DNA from: Actinomycetes bacterium
GTDB taxonomy: Bacteria; Actinomycetota; Actinomycetes; Mycobacteriales; Mycobacteriaceae
NCBI GenBank assembly: GCA_022600695.1
Contig: JAHZJY010000083.1
Span: 1 to 14,485, forward strand
Length of the DNA: 14,485 nucleotides
Direction of reading: 5' to 3'
Shown here one piece after another: positions 5,564 through 14,223 of the stretch. The position numbers and the translations under genes were made by a program. The notes under the pieces were generated by a model. It saw nothing but the letters and a program-made list of their open reading frames with translations, did not search any database and had not been told where the DNA came from. Numbering within the stretch: position 1 is the stretch's first letter; every line of letters starts with the position of its first letter.

Positions 5564-6778
5564 ATGACTGCTCCCTTGAACAAGCCCGACAAGCCACCGC
5601 TGAAGCTGGCCGGCACCATTCTGCTGCTGATTCTGGCGCTCATATTTACCTTCGTGGTGCTTCAGTTCCGCGGCAAGCTGACGCCGGAAGTCGAACTGAC
5701 CATGTTGTCCGCCCGCTCCGGGTTGGTGATGGACCCCAACTCGAAGGTCACCTACAACGGGGTCGAGGTCGGTCGCGTCAAGTCCATCGGGCCGACGCTC
5801 CGGGACGGCCGCGAAGCCGCAGAGTTCCGGCTCGAGGTCCGCCCGAAATTCATCGACTTGATCCCGTCGAATGTGGTGGCCAATATCGAGGCCACCACCA
5901 TCTTCGGTAACAAGTATGTGGCGCTGTCGAGTCCGGCCAGTCCCAGCCCGGCCCGGATCAGCAGCTCCGACGTCATCGACGCCCGCAGTGTTACCACCGA
6001 GTTCAACACCCTGTTCGAGACGATCACCGGCATCGCGGAGAAGATCGATCCGGTCGAGCTCAACCTCACCCTCTCGGCGACCGCGGAGGCGCTGACCGGG
6101 CTGGGCACCAAGCTCGGCGAATCGCTGGTCAATGCCAATGTCGCGCTGGATGACCTCAACCCGCGGCTGCCCCGTCTGCAGTACGGCCTGCAGCGACTGG
6201 CAGGTTTCGCCGATGTCTACACCGAGGCCGGTCCCGACCTGTTTGACGGGCTGGACAATGCGCTGACCACCGTCCAGACCCTCAACAACCAGCGCGGCGA
6301 CCTCGACGCGGTACTGCTGGCTTCGGCCGGATTCGGCAACACCGGAGCCGACGTCCTGGAGCGCGGCGCCCCGTACCTGATCCGATTGCTGTCCGATCTC
6401 GTCCCGACATCGGAGGTGCTCAACACCTACAGCCCCGCGCTGTATTGCATGATGCGCAACTACGCGGAAGTCATTCCGCAGGCGAACGCCTCCTTCGGCG
6501 GCAACGGCTACTCCCTGGATGCGATTTCGGTCGCCCCACTCGGTGCGCCCAATCCCTACGTCTACCCCGACAACCTGCCCCGGGTGAACGCCCGTGGCGG
6601 GCCCGGCGGCGCTCCGGGGTGCTGGCAGAAGGTGACCCGCGACTTCTGGCCGGCTCCGGCGCTGATCGCCGACACCGGAGCCTCGATCGCGCCCTACAAC
6701 CACTTTGAGATCGGGCAGCCGCTACTAACCGAGTACGTCTGGGGACGTCAGTTCGGGGAGAACACGATCAACCCATGA
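5564..6778 (+). CDS. mceA: MceA, MCE-domain membrane-anchored substrate-binding protein
   Basis: A 404-residue protein with a short cytoplasmic N-terminus, one membrane helix at about 14-34, and an MCE domain at about 43-123 (LSARSGLVMDPNSKVTYNGVEVGRV). A helical, coiled-coil-prone region follows (145-290), then a C-terminal tail. MCE proteins assemble as a hexamer whose helices form a hydrophobic tube for lipids across the periplasm. Two extracytoplasmic cysteines, C295 and C353, could form a disulfide. From memory it resembles Mce1A closely (LTMLSARxGLVMDPxSKVTYNGVE), but M. tuberculosis Mce1A is about 50 residues longer at the C-terminus. The stop overlaps the mceB start by 4 bp. Confidence 0.95.
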   Translation: MTAPLNKPDKPPLKLAGTILLLILALIFTFVVLQFRGKLTPEVELTMLSARSGLVMDPNSKVTYNGVEVGRVKSIGPTLRDGREAAEFRLEVRPKFIDLIPSNVVANIEATTIFGNKYVALSSPASPSPARISSSDVIDARSVTTEFNTLFETITGIAEKIDPVELNLTLSATAEALTGLGTKLGESLVNANVALDDLNPRLPRLQYGLQRLAGFADVYTEAGPDLFDGLDNALTTVQTLNNQRGDLDAVLLASAGFGNTGADVLERGAPYLIRLLSDLVPTSEVLNTYSPALYCMMRNYAEVIPQANASFGGNGYSLDAISVAPLGAPNPYVYPDNLPRVNARGGPGGAPGCWQKVTRDFWPAPALIADTGASIAPYNHFEIGQPLLTEYVWGRQFGENTINP

Positions 6779-7815
6779 GCATCAAAGGAATCGCCGTCAA
6801 ACTCGGGATCACGTCTGTGATCCTGGCGCTGTGCACCGCACTCCTCGTGGTGGTCTTCGGACAGTTGCGTTTTCAGCGCTACAGCACCTACACCGCCGAG
6901 TTCAGCAACGGAAGCGGCCTGAAGAGCGGGCAGTTCGTGCGCGCCGGCGGTGTCGAGGTCGGCAAGGTCCGCGATGTGACGCTGACCGATAACGGTCAGC
7001 GGGTGCTGGTGAAGTTGGCCGTGGACAAATCGCTGCCGGTCTACCAGTCGACCGGTGCGCAGATCCGCTACGCCAACCTGATCGGTGAGCGTTTCGTCAA
7101 CCTCAATCGGGGCACCGGGGAGGGGGCGGACCGGGTGTTGCCGCCGGGCGGCTTCATTCCCCTGGCCCGCACCGAGCCGGCCTTGGACCTCGACGCCCTG
7201 ATCGGTGGTTTCAAGCCCCTGTTCAAGGCCCTCGAACCGGAGAAGGTCAACAACATCGCCACCTCCCTGGTCACTGTCTTCCAGGGCCAGGGCGGCACCG
7301 TGGCCAATATCCTGAGCCAGACCGCGCAGCTGACCTCCACCCTCGCCGAACGCGACCGCGCCATCGGCGAGGTGATCACCAACCTGAACACGGTTCTGAC
7401 CACGATCAACAAGCACGAGAAGGAATTCGACCAGACGGTCAACAACTTCGAGGTGCTCATCACCGGTCTGAAGAACCGGGCGGATCCGCTGGCCGGCTCG
7501 ATCGCCGATATCAGCAACGCCTCCGGAACGCTGGCGAGCCTGCTCGCCGAGGATCGGCCGCTGCTGCAGGAAACCATTCCGAAGGTCGGGACCATCCTGC
7601 AGCCGTTCTCCGACGAGCCGGAGAAGCTGGAGGAGCTGTTGGTCCAGTACCCGCCGGCTATCAACATGATCGGCCGGGTCGGCGGTATCTACGGCGACTT
7701 CTACAACTTCTATCTGTGCGACCTGAGCCTGAAGCTCAACGGCCTTCAGCCCGGTGGACCGGTGCGCACCGTGCGGATCACCAAGCAGCCGTCGGGGAGG
7801 TGCACGCCGCAATGA
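6775..7815 (+). CDS. mceB: MceB, MCE-domain membrane-anchored protein
   Basis: A 346-residue protein beginning at an ATGA overlap with mceA, with no strong independent Shine-Dalgarno sequence, so translation is probably coupled. One membrane helix lies at about 10-30. The MCE domain (about 36-115) includes FVRAGGVEVGKV, and a long helical region (135-290) follows. The C-terminal segment holds YLCDLSLKLNG with C315, and C343 close to the end, likely a disulfide pair. It is one of the six MCE subunits expected in the hexameric lipid channel. Its length is typical for MceB. The letter is assigned from gene order and the compact, tail-less C-terminus characteristic of the B subunit. Confidence 0.94.
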   Translation: MSIKGIAVKLGITSVILALCTALLVVVFGQLRFQRYSTYTAEFSNGSGLKSGQFVRAGGVEVGKVRDVTLTDNGQRVLVKLAVDKSLPVYQSTGAQIRYANLIGERFVNLNRGTGEGADRVLPPGGFIPLARTEPALDLDALIGGFKPLFKALEPEKVNNIATSLVTVFQGQGGTVANILSQTAQLTSTLAERDRAIGEVITNLNTVLTTINKHEKEFDQTVNNFEVLITGLKNRADPLAGSIADISNASGTLASLLAEDRPLLQETIPKVGTILQPFSDEPEKLEELLVQYPPAINMIGRVGGIYGDFYNFYLCDLSLKLNGLQPGGPVRTVRITKQPSGRCTPQ

Positions 7816-9284
7816 TGACCCTTCAGGGCGACAACCGGGTTCGGGTTGGGCTGCTCGGTCTGTTGATCCTGGTGATGGTTGTGGCCGTCGGCCAGAGCTT
7901 CGCCAGCGTTCCGATGCTGTTCGCCAAGCCGCTGTACTACGCCCACTTCGCGGACTCGGCCGGGTCCAACCCCGGTGACAAGGTCCGGATCAATGGTTTC
8001 GACGTCGGTCAGATGAAGTCGCTGGAAATCGACGGGGACCGGGTCAAGGTCGGTTTCACGCTGGGCGACTACCGGATCGGCACCGACAGCCGGGTGTCCA
8101 TCCGGACCGACACCATCCTCGGCAAGCGGGTGATGGAGATCGAGTCGCGGGGCAGTAAGCCGCTGGCGGTCAACGCAACGCTGCCGCTGGAGCAGAGCAC
8201 CACTCCCTACCAGCTCTACGATGCGTTCTCCGACCTGACCACGGAGACCGCCGGCTGGGACCTCAAGGCGGTCCGGGCGTCGCTGAACGTGTTGTCGGAA
8301 ACCCTCGACGCCAGCTCGCCGGAACTCAAGGCGGCCCTCGACGGGGTGGCACGGTTCTCCGACACCATCGGCAAGCGCGATGAGGAGTTCAAGGATCTGC
8401 TGGTCCAGGCGAACAAAGTGGCCGGGGTCCTGGGCAACCGCAGCGAACAGATCAACCGGCTGCTGGTGAACACCCAGGTGCTGCTGGCGGCGGTTAACGA
8501 ACGCGGTCAGGCCATCGACATGCTGCTGCGGAACGTCTCCGGGGTGTCCCAGCAGTTCGCGGGGTTCGTCGACGACAACCCGAATCTGACCAGCGTGCTG
8601 CAGCAGTTGGAAATCGTCACCGATGTGCTCGTCAAGCGCAAGGAAGAACTGGCCTACTCGATTGAGACCGGGGCGAAATTCATGGGTTCGCTCGTCGAGG
8701 GCATCGGCTCCGGCCCGTTCTTCAAGGCCCTGGTGGTGAATCTGCTGCCGTACCAGATTCTGCAGCCCTGGGTTGATGCGGCGTTCAAGGAGCGCGGTAT
8801 CGACCCGGAGGAGTTCTGGCGCAACGCGGGCCTGCCGTCGTTCCAGTTCCCGGACCCCAACGGCGCCACCCAGCCCAATGGTGCGCCGCCGGCCGCTCCG
8901 GAAGTTCTCGAGGGCACACCGGAGTTCCCCGGCCCGGCGGTGCCGCCCGGATCGCCGTGTTCCTACACCCCGGCCGCAAATGGTATTCCGAGCCCGGGCA
9001 ACCCGATGCCCTGCGCCGGAGCGACCCAGGGTCCGTATGGTCCGGTGCCCGGCGGGTTCGGACCGCCCGGGCTGCAGATGTCTGCCCCCAACCCGGCGGC
9101 GGCCACGCCCAACCATGGTGTGCCGGCGGCAGCGATACCGGGTCTGCCCGGTCCGCTGGTTCCCGGTGCACCCGGACCGGCGCTGGCACCCGGCCCGCCC
9201 GGTGCCAGGACGGTTCCGGTCGGCCCGGTGCCGGGTCCGGCGGATGCTCCATCGATCGCGCCACTCGATACGGGAGGGGCCTAG
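7812..9284 (+). CDS. mceC: MceC, MCE-domain protein with Pro/Gly-rich tail
   Basis: The ATG at 7812 overlaps the mceB stop (ATGA), giving 490 residues; GGAGG lies 11 nt upstream, so the second ATG at 7815 or a GTG at 7800 are possible starts. A membrane helix at about 12-34 is followed by an MCE domain (43-115, with GDKVRINGFDVGQM) and a helical region (135-300). The segment RGIDPEEFWRNAGLPSF (328-344) and the tail opening LEGTPEFPGPAVPPG recall M. tuberculosis Mce1C strongly. Residues 345-490 form a low-complexity tail rich in Pro, Gly and Ala with repeated PG/GP dipeptides, ending without a hydrophobic segment. C383 and C401 lie in this tail. It is one of the six lipid-channel subunits. Confidence 0.94.
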   Translation: MMTLQGDNRVRVGLLGLLILVMVVAVGQSFASVPMLFAKPLYYAHFADSAGSNPGDKVRINGFDVGQMKSLEIDGDRVKVGFTLGDYRIGTDSRVSIRTDTILGKRVMEIESRGSKPLAVNATLPLEQSTTPYQLYDAFSDLTTETAGWDLKAVRASLNVLSETLDASSPELKAALDGVARFSDTIGKRDEEFKDLLVQANKVAGVLGNRSEQINRLLVNTQVLLAAVNERGQAIDMLLRNVSGVSQQFAGFVDDNPNLTSVLQQLEIVTDVLVKRKEELAYSIETGAKFMGSLVEGIGSGPFFKALVVNLLPYQILQPWVDAAFKERGIDPEEFWRNAGLPSFQFPDPNGATQPNGAPPAAPEVLEGTPEFPGPAVPPGSPCSYTPAANGIPSPGNPMPCAGATQGPYGPVPGGFGPPGLQMSAPNPAAATPNHGVPAAAIPGLPGPLVPGAPGPALAPGPPGARTVPVGPVPGPADAPSIAPLDTGGA

Positions 9285-9287
9285 CCG

Positions 9288-10901
9288 ATGTCGGTCCGTA
9301 ATGTGGATCTTTCGAAAATCTCCCGCGGCGGGATGATCATTGCCGCGGTCGCCGTCATCCTCGGCATTGTCGGTGCCTATGTCGGATATCAGCTGTATCG
9401 CAAGGCAGCCACGACCACGGTCGTCGCCTACTTCACCGACGCCATGGCGCTGTACCCGAATGACCGCGTCCAGATCATGGGCGTCAAGGTCGGCAAGGTC
9501 GACAGCATCGAGCCGGCCGGCGACAAGATGAAGGTGACGCTGAGCTTCGACAGCAAGTACAAGGTGCCTGCGGATGCCACCGCATCGGTGCTGAACCCGA
9601 CCATCGTGGCCTCACGCGTGGTTCAGTTGTCGCCGCCGTACTCCGGGGGACCCGTCCTCGCTGACAATGCCGTGATTCCGCTGGAACGCACCCAGGTCCC
9701 GGTCGAGTTCGACGATATCCGGGTCCAGCTCGACAAGCTGGTGACCGAACTCGGCCCGACACCGAGCCAGCCCAGGGGGCCGCTGGGTGACCTCGTTGAG
9801 TCATTAGCCGACACGCTCAGCGGTAAGGGTCAGCAGATCAACACGACCTTCCGCGCGCTCTCCGATGCGATCGGGGCCCTCAACGGAGGTCGCGGCGACC
9901 TCTTCGAGGTCACCAAGAGCCTCGCGGTGTTCGTCAACGCCCTGCATCAGAGCGATCAGCAGTTCGTCGCGCTGAACAACAACCTGGCCACCCTGACGAC
10001 CTCGTTGAACAACTCCGACCAGGAACTGGCCCAGGGTTTGCGGGATATCGACACCCTGCTCACGACAGCGCGCACGTTCGTCGATGACAACGGTTCGCTG
10101 CTGTCCAGCAACCTCAACAATCTCGCCGATGTGACCAATCGGCTGATGCAGCCCGACGCACGCAATGGCATCGAGACGCTGCTGCACACCTACCCCAACC
10201 TGCAGTCGAATATCAACAACATCTACCACCCGACGCACGGCTCGATCGTCTCGATCCCGGCGATCGCCAGTTGGGCCAACCCGATGCAGTTCCTCTGCAG
10301 TGCCATCCAGGCCGGCAGCCGCCTGGGCTATCAGGACTCTGCGGAATTGTGTGCCCAGTATCTGGCGCCGATCCTGGACGCCACCAAGTTCAACTACCTG
10401 CCGTTCGGGGTCAACCAGTTCGCCAGTGCGGCGACGCTACCGAAATACGTCGCCTACTCCGAGGAGCGGCTGCGTCCGCCGCCGGGTTACAAGGACACCA
10501 CCGTTCCGGGTATCTGGTCGCGGGACACGCTGTTCTCGCACGGTAACCACGAGCCCGGCTGGATCGTTGCACCCGGTATGCAGGGCGTGGAGGTCCAGCC
10601 GTTCACGGCGAATATGCTGACCCCCGACTCGCTCGCCGCTCTGATGGGTGGTCCGGACCCGGCCTCGTATCCGGCCGGCGGGCCTCGTGGCGGCGCGCCG
10701 TCGAACTCCTACGACCAGAACAACCCGCTACCGCCACCCTGGTATCCGGGGGCGCCGCCCAACCCGCCGCCCGCGCCGGGTGTGATTCCCGGGCCGGCGC
10801 CCGCCTCGGAGCTGATCGGACCGCCGGTGCCCGGACCGGCTGCGCCTGCGGCACCACTGCCGGGACCGTTGTTGCCTGCTGAAACGGGGGCTGGACAGTG
10901 A
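9288..10901 (+). CDS. mceD: MceD, MCE-domain protein with Pro-rich tail
   Basis: A 537-residue protein starting 3 bp after the mceC stop, with GGGAGG about 10 nt upstream. A membrane helix at about 16-37 is followed by an MCE domain (44-125, with RVQIMGVKVGKVDSIEPAGDKMKV), then a helical region (140-300). A conserved block HPTHGSIVSIPAIA precedes IQAGSRLGYQDSAELCAQY. C337 and C355 in that block may form a disulfide. Residues 453-537 form a Pro-rich low-complexity tail. As I recall it, M. tuberculosis Mce1D (about 530 residues) shares GYKDTTVPGIW and VAPGMQGV, so this supports an Mce1-type operon. Its stop overlaps the mceE start by 4 bp. Confidence 0.95.
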   Translation: MSVRNVDLSKISRGGMIIAAVAVILGIVGAYVGYQLYRKAATTTVVAYFTDAMALYPNDRVQIMGVKVGKVDSIEPAGDKMKVTLSFDSKYKVPADATASVLNPTIVASRVVQLSPPYSGGPVLADNAVIPLERTQVPVEFDDIRVQLDKLVTELGPTPSQPRGPLGDLVESLADTLSGKGQQINTTFRALSDAIGALNGGRGDLFEVTKSLAVFVNALHQSDQQFVALNNNLATLTTSLNNSDQELAQGLRDIDTLLTTARTFVDDNGSLLSSNLNNLADVTNRLMQPDARNGIETLLHTYPNLQSNINNIYHPTHGSIVSIPAIASWANPMQFLCSAIQAGSRLGYQDSAELCAQYLAPILDATKFNYLPFGVNQFASAATLPKYVAYSEERLRPPPGYKDTTVPGIWSRDTLFSHGNHEPGWIVAPGMQGVEVQPFTANMLTPDSLAALMGGPDPASYPAGGPRGGAPSNSYDQNNPLPPPWYPGAPPNPPPAPGVIPGPAPASELIGPPVPGPAAPAAPLPGPLLPAETGAGQ

Positions 10902-12049
10902 CCGTGAAATCCCAAGTCCGGCGGCTGAGTCGCCGTGCGCTGGCCCTCGGCGCTGCGGCGGTGACGCTCAGTTCCTGCGGGTGGCAGGGCATCGCCAACC
11001 TGCCCCTCGCGGTCGGCCCGGGCAGCCAGCAGGGTTCGGAAACCGTGTACGTGCAAGTCGCCGATACCTTGGCGCTCAACGTCAACAGCCGGGTCCGGGT
11101 CGCCGACGTGTTCGTCGGCACCGTGCGCAAGATCGAGTTGAAGGACTGGGTGCCGACCCTGACGCTGGCCATCGAGCCGGGCGTGCAGCTGCCGGCGAAC
11201 GCGACCGCGAAGATCGGGCAGAGCAGCCTGCTGGGCACCCAGCATGTCGAACTGGCGGCCCCGGCCAACCCGTCGCCGCAGCCGTTGCGCAACGGCGACG
11301 TCATCCCGTTGAAGAACAGCTCAGCCTTCCCGACTGTGGAGCGCACGTTGGCCAGCCTGGCAACCGTGCTGCGCGGCGGCGGCATCCCGAACCTCGAGGT
11401 GATCCAGAACGAGGTCAACAATCTGCTCACCGGCAACGCCGATCAGATCCGGTCCTTCCTGAACAAACTCGACGTCTTCACCGCCGGGTTGAACAAACAG
11501 CGCGATGACATCGCCCAGGCGCTCGAGTCCACCAGCAACCTGTTCACCTACGTGTCCACCCGCAACACCACCCTGGACCAGCTGCTCGTCGATCTCCCGC
11601 CGTTGATGAGTTATCTGGCCGGCGCTCGTGACGAGGTCGCCGACGCGGTCATCGCGCTGGGCAGATTCGGTCAGGTGACCGGTGACACCTTGTCGGCCGC
11701 ACAGGCCGACCTGCGCACCAACCTGGAGGTGCTGCAGCGTCCGCTGACCCAATTGGGCCGGGGCGCGCCGTATTTCCTCGAAGCGCTGAAGCTGGCCATC
11801 ACCAACCCGTACCCGATCGACAATATGGCGAAGGTGGTCCGGGGCGACTACATGAACCTGTCGCTGACGCTCGACCTGACCCTCAGCTCCATCGACAACG
11901 CGCTGCTGACCGGCACCGGCGTGTCGGGCATGCTGCGGGCACTCGAGCAGTCCTGGGGCCGCGACCCGGCGACGATGATTCCGGACGTCCGGTACACCCC
12001 GCACCCGAACATGACCGAGGGCGGACCGTATGTCGAGCGTGGCGAGTAA
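10898..12049 (+). CDS. mceE: MceE, MCE-domain lipoprotein (Lpr-type)
   Basis: A 383-residue protein starting at GTG in a GTGA overlap with mceD. The N-terminus is a lipoprotein signal peptide: positive residues RRLSRR, a hydrophobic stretch, and the lipobox LSSC with the lipidated cysteine at residue 27. The lipid anchor replaces the transmembrane helix of the other MCE subunits. The MCE domain (about 44-120) includes VNSRVRVADVFVGTVRKIE and LLGTQHVELAAP. A helical region (135-330) forms the tube part. The lipobox cysteine is the only cysteine, unlike the paired cysteines of the other subunits. In this family the E subunit is the lipoprotein (LprK type in mce1). It lacks a proline-rich tail. 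Confidence 0.95.
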   Translation: MTVKSQVRRLSRRALALGAAAVTLSSCGWQGIANLPLAVGPGSQQGSETVYVQVADTLALNVNSRVRVADVFVGTVRKIELKDWVPTLTLAIEPGVQLPANATAKIGQSSLLGTQHVELAAPANPSPQPLRNGDVIPLKNSSAFPTVERTLASLATVLRGGGIPNLEVIQNEVNNLLTGNADQIRSFLNKLDVFTAGLNKQRDDIAQALESTSNLFTYVSTRNTTLDQLLVDLPPLMSYLAGARDEVADAVIALGRFGQVTGDTLSAAQADLRTNLEVLQRPLTQLGRGAPYFLEALKLAITNPYPIDNMAKVVRGDYMNLSLTLDLTLSSIDNALLTGTGVSGMLRALEQSWGRDPATMIPDVRYTPHPNMTEGGPYVERGE

Positions 12050-12061
12050 CGGGGGAATCTG

Positions 12062-13630
12062 ATGCTGCTAACCCGCTTCGTCAAGACACAGTTGGCGATA
12101 TTCAGTGTGCTGACGGTGATCGCTGTGGTGGCCCTGGGTGTCTACTTCCTGCGCCTGCCGAGTGTCGCCGGAATCGGCCAGTATGACCTCAAGGTGGACC
12201 TGCCCACCGCCGGCGGCCTGTACCGGACGGCCAACGTCACCTACCGGGGCGTCACGATCGGCAAGGTCACCGGTATGGAGCCGACCGAGACCGGTGCCAG
12301 GGCCACGCTCAGCATCGGGGACAAGTACAAGATTCCGGCTGATGCCACCGCCAAGGTCGGTTCGGTGACCGCGGTCGGCGAACAGTTCCTCGACTTCGTC
12401 GCCCCCGGAGAGTCGAACGAGTTTTTCCAGCCGGGGCAGATCGTCACCAAGAGCACCGTTCCGCAGGCGGTGGGTCCGGCATTGGACAACACCTACAAGG
12501 CGTTGGCGGCCATCCCGTCGGACAAGATTCCGACGGTCCTTACCGAGACCGCGCAGGCCGTCGGCGGTATCGGACCGACATTGCAGAGTCTCGTCGACAA
12601 CACCCAGTCCTTCGTGACGGAGTTGAAGAACAACATCAACGATATCGACGACATCATCGACAACGCACCGCCGATCTTCGACAGCCAGGTCCAGTCCGCC
12701 GACGCGATCTACACCTGGGCGGCCAACCTGAACTCGCTGACCCGCCAGGCCAAGGAACAGGACGCCGCCGTCCAGAGCATCCTGCAACAGGGGGCGCCGG
12801 CCGCCGAGCAACTCAACACCCTGTTCGTGGACGTCGAAGACGCCCTGCCCCAGACGCTAGCCAACACCACCATCATCGTGGAGATGCTCAAGCGCTACAA
12901 CAAAGGGGTCGAGCAGGCCCTGGTGTTCTTGCCGCAGGCGCCGATCGCCGCGCAGGCCATCACCGGCACCTATCCCGGTAAGGCCAATCTGAACCTCGCG
13001 CTGTCGATCAACCAGCCACCGCCGTGCCTCACCGGGTTCCTGCCGGCCAGCGAGTGGCGGGCTCCTGCCGACACCAAAATGCTGCCGGTCGAAAACGGCC
13101 TCTATTGCAAGATCCCGCAAGAGACACCGTCCAATGTGGTCCGGGGTGTGCGCAATCTGCCCTGTGTCGATGTGCCGGGCAAGCGGGCGGCGACACCCAC
13201 GGAATGCCGCGATGACGAGCCGTACACCCCACTGGGCACCAACCCGTGGTACGGCGATCCGGATCAGATCCTCAACTGCCCGGCGCCCGGCGCTCGGTGC
13301 GACCAACCGGTCAACCCGGGTACGGTCATTCCGGCCCCGTCGATCAACAACGGGATGAACCCGTTGGCTGCTGATCTGCTGCCGCAGACGCCGACACCGC
13401 CGATGAGTGATCCGGTCACCCGGCCGGGGTCGGGTTCGGTGGTCTGCAACGGACAGCAGCCCAACCCGTGCGAATACACGCCGTCAGCCCCGCCGGCGAC
13501 GAACACGTCGGCCACCTACGACGCCTCGAGCGGTGAGGTCACCGGGCCGGATGGTACGAAGTACACCGTCAAGAACTCGACGAATACAGGAGACGACGGA
13601 TGGAAGGAGATGCTGGCTCCGGTCAGCTGA
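12062..13630 (+). CDS. mceF: MceF, MCE-domain membrane-anchored protein with Cys-rich C-terminus
   Basis: A 522-residue protein starting 12 bp after mceE, with a GGGG stretch 6 nt upstream. A membrane helix spans about 10-30, the MCE domain about 40-115 (GGLYRTANVTYRGVTIGKV), and a helical region about 135-300. All eight cysteines lie in the C-terminal 200 residues (322, 349, 368, 382, 406, 413, 462, 470), inside a Pro/Asn-rich region expected outside the cytoplasm, so up to four disulfides could form. The last 31 bp overlap the following mas gene. It is the sixth MCE subunit of the lipid channel; the F letter follows gene order and the CLTGFLPASEWR and NPWYGDP blocks typical of the F subunit. 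Confidence 0.95.
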   Translation: MLLTRFVKTQLAIFSVLTVIAVVALGVYFLRLPSVAGIGQYDLKVDLPTAGGLYRTANVTYRGVTIGKVTGMEPTETGARATLSIGDKYKIPADATAKVGSVTAVGEQFLDFVAPGESNEFFQPGQIVTKSTVPQAVGPALDNTYKALAAIPSDKIPTVLTETAQAVGGIGPTLQSLVDNTQSFVTELKNNINDIDDIIDNAPPIFDSQVQSADAIYTWAANLNSLTRQAKEQDAAVQSILQQGAPAAEQLNTLFVDVEDALPQTLANTTIIVEMLKRYNKGVEQALVFLPQAPIAAQAITGTYPGKANLNLALSINQPPPCLTGFLPASEWRAPADTKMLPVENGLYCKIPQETPSNVVRGVRNLPCVDVPGKRAATPTECRDDEPYTPLGTNPWYGDPDQILNCPAPGARCDQPVNPGTVIPAPSINNGMNPLAADLLPQTPTPPMSDPVTRPGSGSVVCNGQQPNPCEYTPSAPPATNTSATYDASSGEVTGPDGTKYTVKNSTNTGDDGWKEMLAPVS

Positions 13631-14223
13631 CCCCAACCCCGCCACCCGAAGCTGACGAGACGGTAGTACCGGATCCCGACCTCGGCGATCATGGGAAGGC
13701 CGCTGGTAGCGATCTGCCTGCGTCCAGGCTTGGCGCCGGCCGCTGGTTGACCGGGATCGTCGCGGTGGTTGCCGTCGGTGCCGTGCTGCTGACCGCCGGG
13801 GCGGTGCTGGCCTTGTTGGGGCACCGCACGAACGCCGCCGCGGCCGACGGCGAGGTGCTGGCGGTCGCCGCCGCGAAGGACTGCATCACCGCCACCCAGG
13901 CTCCTGATCTGGCGGCGATGATGGAGAGCCAGCGCAAGATCGTCGAGTGCGCCACCGAGAACTACGCACCGCAGGCCAATCTGTACAGCGGGCTGCTGGC
14001 CGACGCATACGAGACGGTCAACGCCCAGGTGAAGATCGTCCAGATGCGGGCCGGTGCGGAGAAGCACAACGCGGACGGTTCCATCGACGTGCTGGTGGCC
14101 ACCCGGGTGTCGATGTCCAACGTGCAGCAGCAGGATCAGGAACTCAGCTACCGGCTGCGGGTTCGGATGCTCCCGGAGGACGGTGTCTACAAAATCGACG
14201 ATATCGAACCGGTGAGTAAGTGA
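13600..14223 (+). CDS. Mce-associated membrane (Mas) protein
   Basis: A 207-residue protein with a Pro/Asp-rich cytoplasmic N-terminus (1-45), one membrane helix at about 49-73, and an extracytoplasmic domain holding C95 and C117. AGGAG lies 7 nt before the ATG at 13600, a strong independent start inside the end of mceF. Position and architecture match the mas genes that follow mceF in mycobacteria (Rv0175 type). These accessory proteins resemble VirB8-like folds and are thought to stabilise or energise Mce transport; related OrfB/Mam4B proteins do so for Mce4. The exact role here is unknown. Its stop overlaps the next gene start by 4 bp. Confidence 0.88.
   Translation: MEGDAGSGQLTPTPPPEADETVVPDPDLGDHGKAAGSDLPASRLGAGRWLTGIVAVVAVGAVLLTAGAVLALLGHRTNAAAADGEVLAVAAAKDCITATQAPDLAAMMESQRKIVECATENYAPQANLYSGLLADAYETVNAQVKIVQMRAGAEKHNADGSIDVLVATRVSMSNVQQQDQELSYRLRVRMLPEDGVYKIDDIEPVSK

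Noticed and set aside
5414..6703. 429-codon minus-strand frame opposite mceA
   Set aside because: Shadow of mceA; no recognisable domain, and it crosses the yrbEB/mceA boundary.
7746..9116. 456-codon minus-strand frame opposite mceC
   Set aside because: Shadow of mceC with biased Arg/Gly/His composition and no SD or domain.
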